A program made the translations under genes and the position numbers. Of a stretch of DNA of 16,928 nucleotides, positions 14,040-16,928 are shown in pieces. The stretch is from Muribaculaceae bacterium (GTDB taxonomy: Bacteria > Bacteroidota > Bacteroidia > Bacteroidales > Muribaculaceae), in assembly GCA_017619255.1 (NCBI GenBank), contig JAFZSS010000154.1, positions 1 to 16,928 on the forward strand, read 5' to 3'. The notes beneath the pieces are model-generated. The model did not search any database, was not told where the DNA came from, and saw nothing but the letters and a program-made list of their open reading frames with translations. Numbering within the stretch: position 1 is the stretch's first letter; every line of letters begins with the position of its first letter.

Positions 14040-14072
14040 CAAAGGTATAACAATAGTACTGAAACCACCAAA
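14040..14072 (-). promoter_or_regulatory. Bacteroidetes-type promoter of the ABC-GntR operon
   Basis: The minus-strand -7 element TACCTTTG (14040-14047) matches TAnnTTTG and a -33 TTTG (14069-14072) lies 21 nt upstream. The start of transcription would fall near 14033, inside the palindromic operator. Confidence 0.75.
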
Positions 14073-14172
14073 TATTTTAACATTCTTTAAGAATTTTCTT
14101 TTTTGAAGCCGCATTTCTCCTTATATAAATAGGGGGGGCAGCGGCAGTCATGCTATAATGGGGGGTAAAAGA

Positions 14173-14198
14173 TTGCGCCGCCCGACTGGGCGGCGCAA
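14173..14198 (-). terminator. Intrinsic terminator after the dockerin gene
   Basis: TTGCGCCGCCC (14173-14183) and GGGCGGCGCAA (14188-14198) form a perfect 11-bp GC-rich stem with a 4-nt loop, followed on the minus strand by TCTTTTACC. It lies 41 nt after the dockerin gene stop at 14240. The T-run is short, but the stem is strong. Confidence 0.8.
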
Positions 14199-14239
14199 CA
14201 CCTAGTGATGAACCTTATGGTTGAATCTTGTCTCTATGA

Positions 14240-14665
14240 TTACCAGGAGCCGTTCAGCAGGTAGTTAATCAGCGCGGTGGCGTCGCTGATGTCCACGCCG
14301 CCAGCCTGGTCACAGTTGGCGTTCTCTAAGTTGAGTCCGGTGGCGTCGCCACTCAACAGGTAGTTGATCAGCGCGGTGGCATCAGAGATATCGATTGCTC
14401 CGTCATTGTTCACATCGCCCAAGAGCACGCTGCTGCCCGGATCGTTGCTGAAGTACATGTCCTGCACTTCAGCCAGGGCGATCGTGTTAGTGCCCTCGGC
14501 GTTGGTGATGGTCACATTCGTGTTATCGTAGGTGAGCTTGAGACCTTCTACCGAATAGGTCACTGTCGTGCCATTGGTCTTGGTGAACTTCAGGTAGTTA
14601 TAGGTCTCGGCACCGGCGACCATAGCCACCAGAGCGATAAGCATTGTTATAATCGTCTTTTTCAT
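14240..14665 (-). CDS. Small secreted protein with C-terminal type I dockerin-like domain
   Basis: The protein has 141 residues: a signal peptide (about 1-19, MKKTIITMLIALVAMVAGA), a short beta-rich module (about 22-75, YNYLKFTKTNGTTVTYSVEG...) often seen at the start of Bacteroidales surface proteins, and a C-terminal dockerin (about 82-140). The dockerin has two near-identical calcium-binding F-hands, GDVNNDGAIDISDATALINYLL (83-104) and the shorter CDQAGGVDISDATALINYLL (118-137), 33 residues apart. The second loop is irregular, with AGG where the first has NDG. Dockerins normally plug into cohesins; no cohesin is visible here. It lies 12 nt after the beta-helix gene and is surely co-transcribed with it. 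Its own signal peptide shows it is a separate secreted protein, not a lost C-terminus of its neighbour. Confidence 0.85.
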   Translation of the reverse strand: MKKTIITMLIALVAMVAGAETYNYLKFTKTNGTTVTYSVEGLKLTYDNTNVTITNAEGTNTIALAEVQDMYFSNDPGSSVLLGDVNNDGAIDISDATALINYLLSGDATGLNLENANCDQAGGVDISDATALINYLLNGSW

Positions 14666-14677
14666 AATTCTAAGTCT

Positions 14678-16928
14678 TTATTCATGCAGTAATTCTTCAT
14701 AACCGCCAGTAGGGCTGAGTGAGCCTTGGCTGCTGCTATAGGTCGTAAGCGATGCACTGGAGCCGCCCGTTGCATTGGTGCTGCCCTTGCCGCTCCACAG
14801 CGAGGTGCCGCTGAAGGTCACGCCCGACTTGAAGTGACCGTTGCTGGTGGTCATGCCAGGTGCCGAGACAACAAACGAAGCACTGTTGCCGCCAGGGCCG
14901 CCAGGACCGCCACCGTAGAGCAGACCGCGACCCATGCCGTTGACGCTCGCTCCCGTGACGGCAAATGCAATGCCGCTGTTGTTGTAGATGGCATAGCGGG
15001 TGCCGGCGCTGTGGCTGGTGCCGACCTTATAGCAGGTCTGGGTGAGCGATGCTCCACTTTCCAGGGCGCCCATCGACTTGCCGTAGGCAATAAAGGTAAC
15101 GCCATTATTCACATAGAGCCTGCATCCCTCCTTGGCATCAAAGGCTTCTTCACCGCCTGCGGCGTAGATGCAACCACCATTGAGGTATAGGTTGTTGTTG
15201 GCGTCAATAGCGTCGTTGTTGGTGCCCACGGCATAGATGTAACCACCCTCGATGTACATGTAAGAAGCACTGTTCAAGGCGTCATCATAGGTGGCCGCCT
15301 CGATGTAGCCGCCGTTGATGCGCATGACAGCTTTGGACTCGAGACCTTCGGCGCCCTCACCGCCCGTGCAGGAAACAGTAACCGTACCGCCGTTGATGGT
15401 CATATCGCCCTCGCAGCGGATACCCTTGGGCGAAGACGAAGTCTCGCCACTGGATGAACCGCCGCCCCAAGGATTCCAGCCGCCGCCACCACTACCACTG
15501 GTGCCGTACTTGGAGCCCGTGGTGGTCACCTTGATGTTACCGTCGTTGATGGTGAGCGTGCCGTCAACATTGATGCCCTTGCCGCCGGCGCCGGTAGCCT
15601 TGAGGTCGAATGTGCCGCCGTCGATGATGACATTGCCGTCACTCTTGATGCCGGCGCAAGCGCTAGTCGTGTTGTCATTGTAAGTCTCACCGCCGCCGCT
15701 CACGGTGCCCGTGATGGTGCCGCCTGTGACATGCAGGTTGCCGACAGGCCTGATGGCCTTGCTGGCAGCGCCGGTGATGGTAAAGTTGATGGTACCGCCG
15801 GTGATGTCCATGTCGCCGTCGGTCTTGATGCCGTGATCATAGGTGTTGAGCGTCAATAAGCCGCCGCTGATCAGCGCCGTGCCCTCGCAGCGAACGCCCA
15901 TGGCCTCGTCCTTGGTTGTGGTGCACTTCAGGCTGGCACCGTTCAGGATAAAGGCATAGTCGGCCTTGGCACAGGCAACCTTAGTGGTATCCACGGTGCC
16001 GTAAGCCCAAGGTTGTCCTGAGCAGTTGATATCGATGTTGCCGGCAGTGCAGGTCATCGTGCTGTCGCACTTCATGCCACGCGTGCCGTTGCCGGTCATG
16101 GTGATGTTGACTACAGCCTCTTCGCCGTTGATGGTCATGTTGCGGTCGCTGCCGATGCCCGTGGCTTCCTTGATCTTGCTCTTGTCGCTGTCCCAAACGG
16201 CGTTACCCGTGTGCTTCAGCGTCAAGGTGCCGCCCTGGATGTCCACATTGCCCTCGGCCTTAATGCACTTGGTGCCGGCTGCGCTGGCGTTGATGGTCAG
16301 TGTGCCGCCCTTGATGAGCACATGTCCGTCGAGTTCTGGATCTGCAGTGTCCTCGGCATCGACTTGGATGCCGTCATCGCCGCAGCTCTGGATGTTGACG
16401 GTACCGCCGTTCATCTGGAAGTACTGTGCCACATTGATGGCGTCGGCCACCGAGCTGACGATGGTGATGTTGCCCACGGTCTTCTTGACCTCCATATACT
16501 CGTTGCAGGCGAGTGCGTGCTTCTTGAGGCCAGTGATGGTTAACGAGCCGCCCTTGCTGAACTCGGCGTGGCCCTTCACGAGGAAGGTCGCTTTCTTGCT
16601 GTTGCTGCTGCTGTCCTTCAGCGTGTTGGTCGTGCCGTCGGCGAGCTGCACAGCGATGCGCTTGCTATTCTGGATGTTGATGGCCGCGCTGTCAGGGTTA
16701 ACCAAGTTAACACCGTTCAGGACGAGTGTCATCTTGTAGGTGCCTGCATGGTAGAAGCAGCCGCTGCTGCTGGTGCCCTGCAGGGTGTAGGTGCATTCGG
16801 TGGCCACATCGGCGTCCTGCATGACAGCGACGCAAGCGCCAGTCACCTGAGCCGTGATGTGGTTGGCGATGTTACCGGCCACATACACGTCGGCCAGGGT
16901 GTTGTTGTACTTGACGAGGACATTGTCG
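14678..16928 (-). CDS. Repeat-rich beta-helix carbohydrate-binding protein (Cthe_2159-like), partial at N-terminus
   Basis: The frame is open to the window edge: 13 codons upstream of the GTG at 16888 read DNVLVKYNNTLAD with no stop, so the true start is outside. About 749 residues are visible. Residues (from that GTG) 30-120 contain a TYTLQGTSSSGCFYHAGTYKMTLVLNGV region, then INIQNSKRIAVQLADGTTNTL, which fits the Cthe_2159 carbohydrate-binding family (DUF4353). From about 185 to 600 come about a dozen 22-35-residue units of the form KGIKxxGNxxIxGGTxxxxxxG, for example GNVDIQGGTLTLK, GDMDITGGTINFT and GDMTINGGTVTVS, as in a right-handed parallel beta-helix. Gly/Ser-rich loops occur at 463-486 and 658-669. 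No sorting signal is seen at the C-terminus. The family's founder binds cellulose and pectin-like glycans; the ligand here is unknown. Confidence 0.82.
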   Translation of the reverse strand, partial: DNVLVKYNNTLADVYVAGNIANHITAQVTGACVAVMQDADVATECTYTLQGTSSSGCFYHAGTYKMTLVLNGVNLVNPDSAAINIQNSKRIAVQLADGTTNTLKDSSSNSKKATFLVKGHAEFSKGGSLTITGLKKHALACNEYMEVKKTVGNITIVSSVADAINVAQYFQMNGGTVNIQSCGDDGIQVDAEDTADPELDGHVLIKGGTLTINASAAGTKCIKAEGNVDIQGGTLTLKHTGNAVWDSDKSKIKEATGIGSDRNMTINGEEAVVNITMTGNGTRGMKCDSTMTCTAGNIDINCSGQPWAYGTVDTTKVACAKADYAFILNGASLKCTTTKDEAMGVRCEGTALISGGLLTLNTYDHGIKTDGDMDITGGTINFTITGAASKAIRPVGNLHVTGGTITGTVSGGGETYNDNTTSACAGIKSDGNVIIDGGTFDLKATGAGGKGINVDGTLTINDGNIKVTTTGSKYGTSGSGGGGWNPWGGGSSSGETSSSPKGIRCEGDMTINGGTVTVSCTGGEGAEGLESKAVMRINGGYIEAATYDDALNSASYMYIEGGYIYAVGTNNDAIDANNNLYLNGGCIYAAGGEEAFDAKEGCRLYVNNGVTFIAYGKSMGALESGASLTQTCYKVGTSHSAGTRYAIYNNSGIAFAVTGASVNGMGRGLLYGGGPGGPGGNSASFVVSAPGMTTSNGHFKSGVTFSGTSLWSGKGSTNATGGSSASLTTYSSSQGSLSPTGGYEELLHE

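Noticed and set aside
14154..14159. TATAAT on the plus strand as a promoter
   Set aside because: No plus-strand gene lies downstream, and the promoters found here use the Bacteroidetes TAnnTTTG element instead.
16026..16739. Plus-strand open frame of 237 residues
   Set aside because: It mirrors the repetitive beta-helix gene; its Pro/Ser/Leu-rich periodic translation is what the complement of GGT-repeat codons gives.

Overview
Every gene I can support in this 16.9-kb window lies on the minus strand, so transcription runs from high to low coordinates. The sequence looks like a gut-type Bacteroidales chromosome, probably Muribaculaceae or Prevotellaceae. The reasons are: several -7 elements of the Bacteroidetes form TAnnTTTG, two of them with a full TTTG -33 element and one inside a repeat; starts without a clear Shine-Dalgarno; a pdxJ-exbB-exbD-tonB cluster; a LytS/LytTR two-component pair; and a secreted beta-helix protein beside a small dockerin protein. 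The genus is inference. No tRNA, rRNA, CRISPR array, transposase or phage gene was seen.

Layout from low to high coordinates. 1-61 is the first 20 codons of pheT. 62-416 is intergenic: two tandem copies of an ~80-bp imperfect palindrome whose outer edge supplies the pheT promoter, a short perfect inverted repeat, and the terminator of the next gene. 417-2286 is a response regulator and histidine kinase pair (LytTR type) with its own promoter. 2455-5436 is a four-gene run, pdxJ, exbB, exbD, tonB: vitamin B6 ring synthesis followed by the proton-motive-force motor for outer-membrane TonB-dependent transport. 5820-8524 is an ABC exporter of the NatA/NatB type followed by dtd (D-aminoacyl-tRNA deacylase). 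8685-11525 is a large secreted M16 zinc peptidase. 11684-11779 may encode a 31-residue membrane peptide. 11903-13975 is an ABC-2 exporter whose last gene is a YtrA-type GntR repressor. 14240-16928 is a dockerin protein and a long repeat-rich beta-helix protein that runs off the window.

The clearest regulatory reading is the YtrA-type ABC operon. A perfect inverted repeat (AGTGTACTA, 6-nt spacer, TAGTACACT) lies at the expected transcription start beside a well-formed -33/-7 promoter, and its outer AGTGTA/TACACT half-sites match what is known for YtrA. The operon therefore probably represses itself. Upstream of the M16 gene, two 13-bp direct repeats exactly 21 bp apart sit where a -33 element would be, which looks like an activator site; the architecture resembles LytTR sites but the regulator is unknown.

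The least ordinary parts are the tandem palindromic element near pheT, the putative 31-residue membrane peptide, the direct repeats before the M16 gene, and the pairing of a Cthe_2159-like beta-helix with a free dockerin protein. I found no complete novel system that I could defend as such.
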